Assembly: GCF_003600685.1 (NCBI RefSeq)
Contig: NZ_CP032084.1
Location: 5,828,001 to 5,892,000, forward strand
Source of the DNA: Achromobacter sp. B7
Lineage (GTDB): Bacteria > Pseudomonadota > Gammaproteobacteria > Burkholderiales > Burkholderiaceae_B
Length of the DNA stretch: 64,000 nucleotides
Direction of reading: 5' to 3'
The notes under the pieces are model-generated. The model was not told where the DNA came from. It searched no databases and was given only the letters and a program-made list of their open reading frames with translations. Shown piece by piece: positions 54,348 through 63,940 of this stretch; position 1 is the stretch's first letter, and each line of letters starts with the position of its first letter. The position numbers and the translations under genes were made by a program.

Positions 54348-54923
54348 ATGGCGAGCAAACCCGGCGAGCGCAAGACCCAGATTCTGCAGACCCTGGCCGA
54401 AATGCTGGAGCAGCCGCACGCTTCCCGCATCACCACGGCTGCGCTGGCCGCGCGTCTGCAAGTGTCCGAGGCCGCCTTGTACCGGCACTTTGCCAGCAAG
54501 GCGCAGATGTTCGAAGGGCTGATCGAATTCATCGAGACCAGCATCTTCACGCTGGTCAACCAGATTGCCACCGTGGAACCCTACGGCGTGCCCCAGGCGC
54601 ACAAGACCGTTGCCATGCTGCTGACGTTCTCCGAACGCAACAAGGGCATGACGCGGGTGCTGACCGGCGACGCGCTGGTCACGGAAGACAACCGGCTGCA
54701 AGAGCGCATCAACCATATCAATGACCGCATCGAAACGTCGCTGAAGCAGTCGCTGCGCATCGCGATCACCGACGGCGGGCTGCCCGCGGACGCCAACGTC
54801 GCGGCGCACGCCAGCCTGCTGACGCATCTGGTGCTGGGCCGCTGGCTGCGCTACGCCCAGAGCGGTTGGCGGGTGGCACCCACGCTGCATCTGGACGAAC
54901 AACTGCGGCTGGCGCTGGGTTGA
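54348..54923 (+). CDS. slmA: Nucleoid occlusion factor SlmA
   Basis: SlmA is a TetR-type DNA-binding protein that blocks FtsZ ring formation over the nucleoid. The 191-residue product has the HTH AALAARLQVSEAALYRHFASKAQMFEGLIEF (about 33-63) and the conserved FSERNKGMTRVLTGDALVTEDNRLQERIN region of the SlmA C-terminal domain. Length agrees. It is the last gene of the argB run and is followed by a 217-base gap. Confidence 0.94.
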   Translation: MASKPGERKTQILQTLAEMLEQPHASRITTAALAARLQVSEAALYRHFASKAQMFEGLIEFIETSIFTLVNQIATVEPYGVPQAHKTVAMLLTFSERNKGMTRVLTGDALVTEDNRLQERINHINDRIETSLKQSLRIAITDGGLPADANVAAHASLLTHLVLGRWLRYAQSGWRVAPTLHLDEQLRLALG

Positions 54924-55140
54924 TTGCGGGCTTGGTCGGCCGCACCGTGCTTGCGGCGCAACAGGGCGCGCGAGCATAATGCGCCAGGTGGGTTTTCTCA
55001 AGCCGAAATCTTCATCGGCTTGATCCATATCAATGCGGGTTTTCCTCAATGCCGTCACGATCGTCCTGTAGCGTCGACACATCGAATTGAACAAACCCGT
55101 GCTCGCGGGGAGTGTGTCGACGGTTTGACCTCAACCGGAG

Positions 55141-56640
55141 ATGGATATGACCGCGCCAGCCGCCGTCCCTGCCTCACAGGCACCCCAAAAAGCAAAAATT
55201 CCCATCGGACTAATCGCCGGTTTCGTGGTGATGATCGGGGTATTGCTGATGCCCCTGCCCGCCGACCTGCCGGTCGCGGGACACCGCATGCTGGCAATCC
55301 TGGCATTCGCCGTGGTGGTCTGGATTACCGAAGCCGTGTCTTACGAAGCCAGCGCGATCATGATCACGACGCTGATGGCTTTCCTGTTGGGCACGGCTCC
55401 GACAATCAAAGACCCGAATGTGCTGTACGGCACCTCGGCCGCTATCAGCATGGCGCTGACGGGCTTCGCGAACTCGGCGCTGGCGCTGGTGACCGGCGCC
55501 CTGTTCATTGCCGCCGCCATGACCTTCACCGGGCTGGACCGGCGCATTGCGCTGGTCACGCTGTCGAGAGTGGGCACCAGCACGCGCCGCATCCTGATCG
55601 GATGTATCGCCGTGACGATCGTGCTGAGCCTGGTGGTGCCCAGCGCCACCGCGCGCAGCGCCGCCGTGGTGCCGATCATGATGGGCGTCATCGCCGCGTT
55701 CGGCGTGGACAAGCGGTCCAACATCGCCGCCGGCATCATGATCATCGTGGCGCAGGCCACCAGCATCTGGAACGTGGGCATCCAGACCGCCGCCGCGCAA
55801 AACCTGCTGACGGTCGGCTTCATGGAAAAGATGCTGGGCGAACGCGTGGCGTGGTCGGACTGGCTGATCGCGGGCGCACCGTGGTCGCTGATCATGTCGG
55901 CCGTGCTCATCGTGGTGGTGCTCAAGCTGCTGCCGCCGGAAAGCGACAGCATCGCCGGGGGCAAGGAAGCCGTCGAAAAGTCGCTGATTGAACTGGGCCC
56001 GATGACCGGCGCGCAAAAGCGCCTGATGGCCGTGTCGATCATGCTGCTGCTGTTCTGGTCGACCGAAGGCAAGCTGCACAAGTTCGACACCACGTCGACC
56101 ACCTACTTCGGCCTGGTTCTCTTGATGCTGCCGCGCTTTGGCGTGATGACATGGAAGGACGTGCAATCGCGTATCCCATGGGGCACCGTGATCGTGTTCG
56201 GCGTGGGCATCAGCCTGGGCACCGCCCTGTTGACGACGCAAGCCGGCCAATGGCTGGGCAACCAGGTCGTGGCGCACACGGGGCTGGATCACCTGGGTCC
56301 GCTGGCCATCTTCGCCGTGCTGGCCGCGTTCCTGATCGTCATCCACCTGGGCTTTGCCAGCGCCACCGCGCTGACGTCGGCCATGCTGCCCATCCTGATC
56401 TCGGTGCTGGCCACGCTGCCCGGCGAATTCAGCCGGCTGGGCATGACCATGCTGCTGGGCTTTGTCGTCAGCTATGGCTTCATCCTGCCGATCAACGCGC
56501 CGCAAAACATGGTGTGCCTGGGCACGGAAACCTTCAACGCCAAGCAGTTCGCGAAAGTCGGCATCATCGTCACCATCGTGGGCTACCTGCTGATGCTGCT
56601 GATGGGCATGACCTACTGGCGCTGGCTCGGCTGGCTGTAA
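55141..56640 (+). CDS. DASS-family (SLC13) anion:sodium symporter
   Basis: The 499-residue membrane protein has about 11-12 hydrophobic helices and the DASS motifs VVPSATARSAAVVPIMMGVI and LPINAPQNMVCLGTETFNAKQFAKVGI near the C terminus. Members import di- and tricarboxylates, sulfate or related anions with Na+. GGAG lies seven bases before ATG 55141. It is 12 bases before an Ldh_2-family dehydrogenase gene, implying uptake and oxidation of the same 2-hydroxy acid; the substrate is not known. Confidence 0.93.
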   Translation: MDMTAPAAVPASQAPQKAKIPIGLIAGFVVMIGVLLMPLPADLPVAGHRMLAILAFAVVVWITEAVSYEASAIMITTLMAFLLGTAPTIKDPNVLYGTSAAISMALTGFANSALALVTGALFIAAAMTFTGLDRRIALVTLSRVGTSTRRILIGCIAVTIVLSLVVPSATARSAAVVPIMMGVIAAFGVDKRSNIAAGIMIIVAQATSIWNVGIQTAAAQNLLTVGFMEKMLGERVAWSDWLIAGAPWSLIMSAVLIVVVLKLLPPESDSIAGGKEAVEKSLIELGPMTGAQKRLMAVSIMLLLFWSTEGKLHKFDTTSTTYFGLVLLMLPRFGVMTWKDVQSRIPWGTVIVFGVGISLGTALLTTQAGQWLGNQVVAHTGLDHLGPLAIFAVLAAFLIVIHLGFASATALTSAMLPILISVLATLPGEFSRLGMTMLLGFVVSYGFILPINAPQNMVCLGTETFNAKQFAKVGIIVTIVGYLLMLLMGMTYWRWLGWL

Positions 56641-56652
56641 GGAGAACGCATC

Positions 56653-57705
56653 ATGAAACTCTCTTTAGCCCAAGCCAACGAATACGGCCGCCGCGTACTG
56701 ATGGCGCAAGGCGTGCCGGAAGATATCGCGCGCGACGTGGCCGAACACCTGGTGGAGTCCGACCGCGTCGGCTACACCAGCCACGGCCTGTCCATCCTGA
56801 CGAACTACCGCCGCGTCCTGTCCGAAGGGCTGGCGCAGGCCGACGGCCGGCCTGAACTGGTCAATGACCGTGGCGCCATGCTGGCCTACGACGGCCACCA
56901 CGGCCTGGGCCAGTACGTGGGCAAGGCGGTCATCGAAAAGGCCATCGAACGCACGCAGGAACACGGGCAGTGCATCGTGACGCTGCGCCACAGCCACCAC
57001 CTGGGCCGCATGGGCCACTTTGGGGAAATGGTTGCGGCCAAGGGCTTGATCCTGCTGGCCTTCACCAACGTGATCAACCGCTCGCCCACCGTGGCGCCGT
57101 TCGGCGGCGCGCAGGCGTGCCTGACGACCAATCCGCTGTGCTTTGCCGGCCCGCTACCCGGTGGCCGTCCGCCGTTCATCGTGGACATGGCGACCAGTTC
57201 AATCGCCGTGAACCGGGCGCGCGTGCTGGCGGCCAAGGGCGAAAAGGCCCCGCCGGGGTCGTTGATCGATGCCCAGGGCAACCCCACGACGGACCCCAAT
57301 GCGCTGTTCGCCGACCCGCCGGGCGCCCTGCTGCCCTTTGGCGGCCACAAGGGTTATGCGCTGGGCCTGGTGGCCGAGTTGCTGGCGGGCGTGTTGTCCG
57401 GCGGCGGCACGATCCAGCCGCAGCACCCGCGCATTGGCGTGGCGACGAACAATATGTTTGCGCTACTGTTGGACCCGCAGGTGGATTTCAATACGGATTG
57501 GCGGTCGATGGAAGTCGGCGCGTTCATCGACTACCTGCACGCCTGCAAGCCGCAACCCGGCGTGGAAAGCGTGCAGTATCCGGGCGAGTACGAAGCCCGC
57601 AACCGCGCCGTCAATGCGGATTCAATCGAGTTCGACAGCCGCATCTGGGACGGGCTGACGACGCTGGCCATTGAACTGGGTGTGCCGGACGCATTGCCTG
57701 GCTGA
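56653..57705 (+). CDS. Ldh_2-family NAD(P)-dependent 2-hydroxyacid dehydrogenase
   Basis: The 350-residue product belongs to the malate/L-lactate (YlbC/ComC/YbiC) dehydrogenase family: SDRVGYTSHGLSILTNY, IVTLRHSHHLGRMGHFGEMVA, APFGGAQACLTTNPLCFAGP, VDMATSSIAVNRARVLAAKGE, and LLPFGGHKGYALGLVAELLAG. Known members oxidise malate, sulfolactate, ureidoglycolate or 2,3-diketogulonate. No flanking gene settles which. It is in an operon with the DASS transporter (12-base gap). Confidence 0.92.
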   Translation: MKLSLAQANEYGRRVLMAQGVPEDIARDVAEHLVESDRVGYTSHGLSILTNYRRVLSEGLAQADGRPELVNDRGAMLAYDGHHGLGQYVGKAVIEKAIERTQEHGQCIVTLRHSHHLGRMGHFGEMVAAKGLILLAFTNVINRSPTVAPFGGAQACLTTNPLCFAGPLPGGRPPFIVDMATSSIAVNRARVLAAKGEKAPPGSLIDAQGNPTTDPNALFADPPGALLPFGGHKGYALGLVAELLAGVLSGGGTIQPQHPRIGVATNNMFALLLDPQVDFNTDWRSMEVGAFIDYLHACKPQPGVESVQYPGEYEARNRAVNADSIEFDSRIWDGLTTLAIELGVPDALPG

Positions 57706-57742
57706 GCGGGACAGGCGCATTGCCGCAAGCACGACCGCACCT

Positions 57743-57772
57743 CTGACGCCCCGCTATCGGGGCGTCAGGCTT
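57743..57772 (+). terminator. Intrinsic terminator overlapping the rodA stop codon
   Basis: An 11-bp perfect stem (57743-57753 and 57758-57768) with loop CTAT is followed by GCTTTT. It ends the Ldh_2 gene transcript; the right arm includes the rodA stop codon (57765-57767) from the opposite strand. Confidence 0.8.
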
Positions 57773-58901
57773 TTACGGAGCGGTGGCGGCTGATGCTCAT
57801 CATGATGCCGAAAGCGATGCCCATGGTGAACAACGCCGTCCCGCCGTAACTCATGAACGGCAGGGGCACACCCACCACGGGCAAGATACCCGTGACCATT
57901 CCGACGTTCACGAACACATAGATAAACAGCATCATCGTCAGCGCGCCTGACAGCAGCCGCCCGAACTGCGAGGCCGCGCGGGACGCGATGGTCAGCCCGC
58001 GCGCCATCATCAGGCCGTACAGCACCAGGATGGCGATGCCGCCGTACAGGCCGAATTCCTCGGCGTAGACGGCGAAGATGAAGTCGGTGGTGCGTTCGGG
58101 AATGAAGTCCAGGTGGGTCTGCGTGCCCTTCATGTAGCCCTTGCCATACACGCCGCCCGAGCCCACCGCGATCATGGACTGAATGGTGTGAAAGCCCTTG
58201 CCCAAGGGGTCCGAGCTGGGGTTGAGCAGCGTGCAGACGCGGTGCTTTTGATAATCGTGCAGCACCACCCAGCTTACGTCCGGCTCGCACAACTGGTCTT
58301 CGTAATACACCAGCGTGCCAATGGCGATGATGCCGGCGAGCATCACCGGCACCAGCAGCTTGAACGACAGCCCCGCGAAATAGATCACGAAGAAACCGGC
58401 GCCAAACACCAGCAGCGCCGTGCCCAGGTCGGGTTGCAGCACGATCAACGCGAAAGGCGCGGCCAGCATCGCGGCGGCGGCCAGGAAGTCGCGGATGCGC
58501 ACGGCGCCTTCATGGCGCTGGAAATACCAGGCCAGCATCATCGGCACCGCAATCTTCATCATCTCGGACGGCTGGATGCGGGTCACGCCCAGGTTCAGCC
58601 AGCGGGTCGCGCCCTTGCTGGTTTCACCAAAGAACTCCACGCCCAGCAGCAGCACCACGCCCACGACGTAGAAGGGCAGCGCCAGCTTCATCAGCCACTT
58701 GGGCGGAATCAGCGCCATGATCCACATGGCGAAGAACGCAATGATGAAGTTGCGGGACTGTTCGGCGAACCGCCAGTCCGTGCCGCCCACGGCGGAATGC
58801 ATGACGGTCAAGCCCAGCGCCGCGAACATCATCAGGATGGCCAGCAGCGGCCAGTCGAACGCCGTGAAGACGCGTAGCAGGATAAGGCCCAGGCGCTTCA
58901 T
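57765..58901 (-). CDS. rodA: Peptidoglycan glycosyltransferase RodA (SEDS family)
   Basis: RodA polymerises glycan strands for lateral wall growth together with PBP2. The 378-residue membrane protein has about ten helices and SEDS motifs: NLGVTRIQPSEMMKIAVPMMLAWY, LQPDLGTALLV, SSDPLGKGFHTIQSMIAVGSGG, and GVPLPFMSYGGTALF near the C terminus. Its ATG overlaps the mrdA stop (ATGA), so it is coupled to its transpeptidase partner. Confidence 0.97.
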   Translation of the reverse strand: MKRLGLILLRVFTAFDWPLLAILMMFAALGLTVMHSAVGGTDWRFAEQSRNFIIAFFAMWIMALIPPKWLMKLALPFYVVGVVLLLGVEFFGETSKGATRWLNLGVTRIQPSEMMKIAVPMMLAWYFQRHEGAVRIRDFLAAAAMLAAPFALIVLQPDLGTALLVFGAGFFVIYFAGLSFKLLVPVMLAGIIAIGTLVYYEDQLCEPDVSWVVLHDYQKHRVCTLLNPSSDPLGKGFHTIQSMIAVGSGGVYGKGYMKGTQTHLDFIPERTTDFIFAVYAEEFGLYGGIAILVLYGLMMARGLTIASRAASQFGRLLSGALTMMLFIYVFVNVGMVTGILPVVGVPLPFMSYGGTALFTMGIAFGIMMSISRHRSVKA

Positions 58902-60826
58902 TGTTGGCGCACCACGTCAGAGGTAATGGTTTCGACCGAGGCCAGGGGGTCGGCGCGTTCCGGGCGCACGATCTTGTCCTGGCGGTCCTTGGCCAGCCAA
59001 TAATCGAACACCTTGCGCGCGACGGGCGCGGCCACGCTGGCGCCCCAGCCGGCGTTCTCGACGATCAGCGACAGGGCGATGCGCGGGTGTTCCAGTGGGG
59101 CGAAGCCCATGAACAGCGCGTGATCGCGCAGGCGTTCGTCGATGGCACTGGCGCGGTAATGGCCGCCACGCAGGCTGAACACCTGCGCGGTGCCCGTCTT
59201 GCCGGCCGCTTGGTATGGCGCATTGGCAAACGCGCGGCGCGCGGTGCCCGCCCGCACCACGTCCGCCATGGCATTCTTGATGACATCCACATTGGCCTGC
59301 TTGAGCGGAATGCGGTAGTCGGGCGTGGACTCGGTGGGTTTGGCCACACCGCTGCGCGGGTCGCGCACGGCGTGCACCAGGTGCGGGCGACGGAACAACC
59401 CGTTGTTGGCCAACGTGGACGTACCCTGCGCCAGTTGCAGCAAGGTGAACGCGTTGTAGCCCTGGCCCACGGCAACCGAAATGGTTTCGCCCGCGTACCA
59501 GCGCTGGCGGTCCTTGTCTTTGTAGGCCGCGCGCTTCCAGTCGGTGGACGGCAGCACGCCGCGTTTTTCGCCTTCCAGGTCGATGCCGGTGATCTGGCCA
59601 AAGCCGAACTGCTTGGTGAAGTCGTGCAGCGCGTTCACGCCGATCTCGGGGCCCAGCGAATAGAAATACGTGTCGGACGACACCACGATGGCCTTGTGCA
59701 TGTCGGTCATGCCGTAGGCCGCGCCCCCCGCGTTGCGGAATTTCTGTCCGCCGAATTCGTAGTAGCCAGGGTCCGAGATGCGGTCCGTGGCGCGGCGCTT
59801 GCCCAGTTCCAGTGCGGCCAGGGCCACGAAGGGCTTGTAGGTCGACCCGATGGGGTAGGTGCCGTAAAGCGGGCGGTTGATCAGCGGGTGGTCGGGCGAT
59901 TCGTTCAGCATGCGCCAGTTGTCAACGTCGATGCCGTCCACGAACAGGTTCGGGTCAAACGAGGGTTGCGACACAAAGGCCAGCACTTCGCCCGTGTCGG
60001 GGTCGATGGCCACCAGGGCGCCGCGCTGCCCTTCAAACGCTTCCTCGGCCACCTTTTGCAGGCCCAGGTCGATGGACAGCATGATGTCGGACCCCGGCAC
60101 CGGGTCGATGCGCCGCAGCGTGCGCATGGGCCGCCCGCCCGCCGTCACTTCGACTTCTTCAAGCCCGGTGCGGCCATGCAGCTGCTCTTCCCAGGTTTTC
60201 TCGATGCCCTTCTTGCCGATGACATCGGTGCCGCGATAGTTGCCCAGTTGCCCGGCGCGTTCCAGCTCTTCGTTGTCGCCTTCGGCAATGCGGCCGATGT
60301 AGCCCACCACGTGCGCGGCCGACACGCCTTGCGGATATTCGCGCACCCAGCGCGCGCGCAGCTCGACGCCCGGAAACTGGAAGGCGTGCGCGGCGAACCA
60401 CGCGGCTTCCGTTTCGTTCAGGTTGTTGCGCAGTTGCAGGCTGGCGTAGCGGCTGGACTCGGCGGCGCGGCGCTTGAAGCGGCGCTGGTCGGTCGGGCTG
60501 ATGTAGACCACTTCGGTCAGCCGTTCGAACAATTCGTTCATGTTGCCCGCGTGGGCCGGCACGACTTCCAGCGTGTAGGTGCGGTAGTTGCGCGCCAGCA
60601 CTTCGCCGTTGCGGTCCAGGATCTCGCCGCGCCGCGGCGGAATCGGCACCACGGCGATACGGTTGCGATCGGCGCGTTCGGACAGACCTTCGTAGCGATC
60701 CACCTGCAAATACCAGAACCGGCCCACCAGCACGCCAAAGCACAGCAGCGCAAACACGCCGCCCACCCACGCGCGCAGGCGGAAGCGCTGCTTTTGCTGC
60801 TGGCCGGTTTTCTTGAATTCAAACAT
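58898..60826 (-). CDS. mrdA: Penicillin-binding protein 2
   Basis: PBP2 is the transpeptidase of the elongation machinery. The 642-residue product has a cytoplasmic tail and membrane helix (about 18-42), a pedestal domain (PPRRGEILDRNGEVLARN, ELRARWVREYPQGVSAAHVVGYIG), and the class B transpeptidase with SxxK in YPIGSTYKPFVALAAL, SSDTYFYSLG (SxN-type region) and KTGTAQVF. It has 15 bases to mreD and is coupled to rodA. Confidence 0.97.
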   Translation of the reverse strand: MFEFKKTGQQQKQRFRLRAWVGGVFALLCFGVLVGRFWYLQVDRYEGLSERADRNRIAVVPIPPRRGEILDRNGEVLARNYRTYTLEVVPAHAGNMNELFERLTEVVYISPTDQRRFKRRAAESSRYASLQLRNNLNETEAAWFAAHAFQFPGVELRARWVREYPQGVSAAHVVGYIGRIAEGDNEELERAGQLGNYRGTDVIGKKGIEKTWEEQLHGRTGLEEVEVTAGGRPMRTLRRIDPVPGSDIMLSIDLGLQKVAEEAFEGQRGALVAIDPDTGEVLAFVSQPSFDPNLFVDGIDVDNWRMLNESPDHPLINRPLYGTYPIGSTYKPFVALAALELGKRRATDRISDPGYYEFGGQKFRNAGGAAYGMTDMHKAIVVSSDTYFYSLGPEIGVNALHDFTKQFGFGQITGIDLEGEKRGVLPSTDWKRAAYKDKDRQRWYAGETISVAVGQGYNAFTLLQLAQGTSTLANNGLFRRPHLVHAVRDPRSGVAKPTESTPDYRIPLKQANVDVIKNAMADVVRAGTARRAFANAPYQAAGKTGTAQVFSLRGGHYRASAIDERLRDHALFMGFAPLEHPRIALSLIVENAGWGASVAAPVARKVFDYWLAKDRQDKIVRPERADPLASVETITSDVVRQQ

Positions 60827-60841
60827 GACGCGACGCCGCCA

Positions 60842-61402
60842 TCAGGCGGAGGAAGATTCGGCGTCGTCGGCACCGCGCTGCGGCAGGTGCAAAACCCAAC
60901 CCGCCAACGGCCACAGGGCGGCCGTGATGGCCACGCTGATGCACCAATCCCAACCCGGCCACTTGCCCGCGACCCAGGCATGGATGATCTGCGTCAGGAA
61001 ACGCGCCACGAAGAACACAGGCAGCATGTGCATCGCCTGGCTCCAGAGGTCGAACCGTTGCAGGCGGCGATGCAGCACCACGGCGCCATAGGCGACCAGG
61101 GTGTAGGACAACGCGTGTTCGCCCAGCATGCCGGCGTCGTGCACATCCATCAGCAAGCCGAAGAAAAACGCCGTGAACAGGCCGACGCGGCGCGGCTCAT
61201 GCACGCACCAGAAGGCGATGATCAGCAGCAGCACGTCCGGCGCGCCCTGCCACAGGCGCCAGGGCAGCAACGACACCAGCCACACCAGCAGCACCGTGCC
61301 CCACACAAACACACCGTGCGCGGGACCGGACAGCCGGTCGGGGTGCACGTTGCTGGGCGTACCCAGGCGGCGCCTGGGTTGCGAAGAATTAGTCCGATCC
61401 AC
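60842..61402 (-). CDS. mreD: Rod shape-determining protein MreD
   Basis: MreD is an integral membrane partner of MreC in the elongasome. The 186-residue product has a basic tail followed by five to six membrane helices (VFVWGTVLLVWLVSLLPW, VLLLIIAFWCVHEPRRVGLF, FFFGLLMDVHDAGMLGEHALSY and ALWPLAGWVLHL). I use GTG 61402, because a CAGGAGG site lies eight bases upstream; this start lies inside mreC, overlapping its end by 14 bases. Confidence 0.93.
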   Translation of the reverse strand: MDRTNSSQPRRRLGTPSNVHPDRLSGPAHGVFVWGTVLLVWLVSLLPWRLWQGAPDVLLLIIAFWCVHEPRRVGLFTAFFFGLLMDVHDAGMLGEHALSYTLVAYGAVVLHRRLQRFDLWSQAMHMLPVFFVARFLTQIIHAWVAGKWPGWDWCISVAITAALWPLAGWVLHLPQRGADDAESSSA

Positions 61403-62273
61403 CGGAATCGACCTCCTGACGGTTGGACTCGGCGCGCGCCACATCCACCTGCAAGACCAGGAAGTGGCGATAGCGTTCGGGATGGGCCAGCGGTTCACAC
61501 ACGGCGCGAGCGAAACCGGAGGCGGTGTCGCGTTCGACCGAGGTCACTTTGGCCACGGGTAGTCCGGCGGGGAACAGGCCGCCCACGCCGCTGGTGACGA
61601 TAGTATCGCCTTCCTTGATGTCGGCATTGGCGGCAAGGTAACGAACTTCCATCTTGCCGGGCGAATTGCCGCCGAATGCAATCAGCCGCAAGCCGTTGCG
61701 CAGCAGTTGCACGGGGATCGACACCTGCTCGTCGGTGACCAACGCGGCCTCGGCCGTCATCGGCGTCACGCGCACGATCTGGCCGACCACGCCGCCTTCG
61801 TCGATCACCGGCATGCCCGGCGCCAGGCCGGCCTTGCTGCCCTTGTTGAACACCAGCCGCTGCGTGAAGGCATTGGTGGGTTCGTACATGACTTCGACCA
61901 CCACGGCCGATTGCGCCACGGTATCGGTCACGCCAAGCAGGCGGCGCAGCTGGGCGTTTTCGGCGGCCAACTGGGCGGCGTGCGACGCCACCTGGGCCAG
62001 CTCGATGCGCTGGCGCTGCAAGGCTTCGTTTTCACTGCGGATAAGATTGGCCGCGTTGACCCATTCGTTGACCTGTTGCACCAGGTCACGCGGCGCCATG
62101 ACGGCGCGCTGGAAGGGGTAAAGCGCCACGGCGATCGTACGGCGCGCCGGTTCAAGCATGCGCCATTGCGAATCGATGATGATCAGGGCCAACGCCAGGA
62201 CGACCAGAACGACCAGCCGCACCTCCGCGGGTGGGCCGCGCCTGAATAAAGGGGGGGTCCCTTGTCGTTGCAT
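61389..62273 (-). CDS. mreC: Rod shape-determining protein MreC
   Basis: MreC links the cytoplasmic MreB filaments to periplasmic wall synthases. The 294-residue product has an N-terminal membrane helix (about 18-36), a coiled-coil segment (about 65-105, including ENEALQRQRIELAQVASHAAQLAAENAQLRRL) and a beta-rich domain (NAFTQRLVFNKGSKAGLAPGMPV, GDTIVTSGVGGLFPAGLPVAKV). The layout and order are those of mreBCD clusters. It follows mreB after 84 bases holding a hairpin. Confidence 0.96.
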   Translation of the reverse strand: MQRQGTPPLFRRGPPAEVRLVVLVVLALALIIIDSQWRMLEPARRTIAVALYPFQRAVMAPRDLVQQVNEWVNAANLIRSENEALQRQRIELAQVASHAAQLAAENAQLRRLLGVTDTVAQSAVVVEVMYEPTNAFTQRLVFNKGSKAGLAPGMPVIDEGGVVGQIVRVTPMTAEAALVTDEQVSIPVQLLRNGLRLIAFGGNSPGKMEVRYLAANADIKEGDTIVTSGVGGLFPAGLPVAKVTSVERDTASGFARAVCEPLAHPERYRHFLVLQVDVARAESNRQEVDSGGSD

Positions 62274-62315
62274 GAATCTCAGCCCGGGCGCCCGCGTCCG
62301 AAGCCCCCGCAGCGG

Positions 62316-62343
62316 CCGGAGCCGAAAAAAAGCGGGGCTCCGG
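62316..62343 (-). promoter_or_regulatory. Hairpin between mreB and mreC (possible attenuator)
   Basis: CCGGAGCC (62316-62323) and GGCTCCGG (62336-62343) pair perfectly across a 12-base loop that contains seven Ts on the minus strand. An alternative fold places a GC-rich stem just before the T-run, resembling a partial terminator. It lies about 15-42 bases after the mreB stop, upstream of mreC. Confidence 0.45.
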
Positions 62344-62357
62344 GCTGGCGGGCGGTA

Positions 62358-63407
<1,050 letters not shown>

Positions 63408-63510
63408 TCAGCTAAATTCTGGGGGGAATTGGGTTCATGCCATGGGGCGTTTGGCCCGAAAAAGGTCGGGTCCGCCTGTCATCACGGCGATTAAACCGTG
63501 AATCATAACT

Positions 63511-63516
63511 TATAAT
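63511..63516 (+). promoter_or_regulatory. TATAAT box in the mreB-gatC gap
   Basis: A consensus -10 hexamer reads towards gatC, 112 bases before its ATG, in an AT-rich stretch. No good -35 box is at the right spacing, so it may or may not be used. It lies next to the mreB candidate promoter on the other strand. Confidence 0.3.
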
Positions 63517-63523
63517 TTCACCG

Positions 63524-63552
63524 GAAATAGCGCATAAATGCAGGCTATTCAA
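63524..63552 (-). promoter_or_regulatory. Candidate mreB promoter
   Basis: On the minus strand TTGAAT (complement of 63547-63552) and TATTTC (complement of 63524-63529) lie 17 bases apart. Transcription from here would give mreB a leader of roughly 115 bases. The match to sigma-70 consensus is moderate. Confidence 0.35.
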
Positions 63553-63628
63553 GCTTTGTAACGGGATCGGCGCATACATACTGCCCGGTCCCGCCCTTCG
63601 GCCTTCGCTTATCGATTTTGCAATCCCT

Positions 63629-63937
63629 ATGGCGCTCAATGACACAGATGTGGCCCGCATTGCCCGGCTGGCCAGAATCGAACTGACCCCCGACCAGCGC
63701 ACCCTTGCGCAGGCCGAACTCAACGGCATTCTCCACTTGATCGAACGGCTTCAGTCCGTCGACACCCAAGGCGTCGAACCGCTGGCCCACCCCCTGTCCG
63801 CCCATGAGGACATCGTGCTGCGCCTGCGTGAAGACGCCGTGACCGAGGCCAGCTCGGAAACACGCCGCGAGGCGCTGCTGGCCAACGCCCCCGACGCCCA
63901 GGAAGGCTTGTTCCTGGTCCCCAAAGTCCTCGATTAA
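63629..63937 (+). CDS. gatC: Aspartyl/glutamyl-tRNA amidotransferase subunit C
   Basis: GatC supports GatA and GatB in converting misacylated Glu-tRNA-Gln and Asp-tRNA-Asn. The 102-residue product has the family pattern VARIARLARIELTPDQRTLAQAELNGIL, ERLQSVDTQGVEPLAHPL, and VLRLREDAV, ending in FLVPKVLD. Length is normal. gatA follows after three bases. Confidence 0.96.
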   Translation: MALNDTDVARIARLARIELTPDQRTLAQAELNGILHLIERLQSVDTQGVEPLAHPLSAHEDIVLRLREDAVTEASSETRREALLANAPDAQEGLFLVPKVLD

Positions 63938-63940
63938 GCC

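Noticed and set aside
58901..61597. An 898-codon open frame opposite mrdA and mreD
   Set aside because: Same antisense effect: the minus strand carries clear PBP2 and MreD motifs, while the plus-strand frame resembles no protein family.
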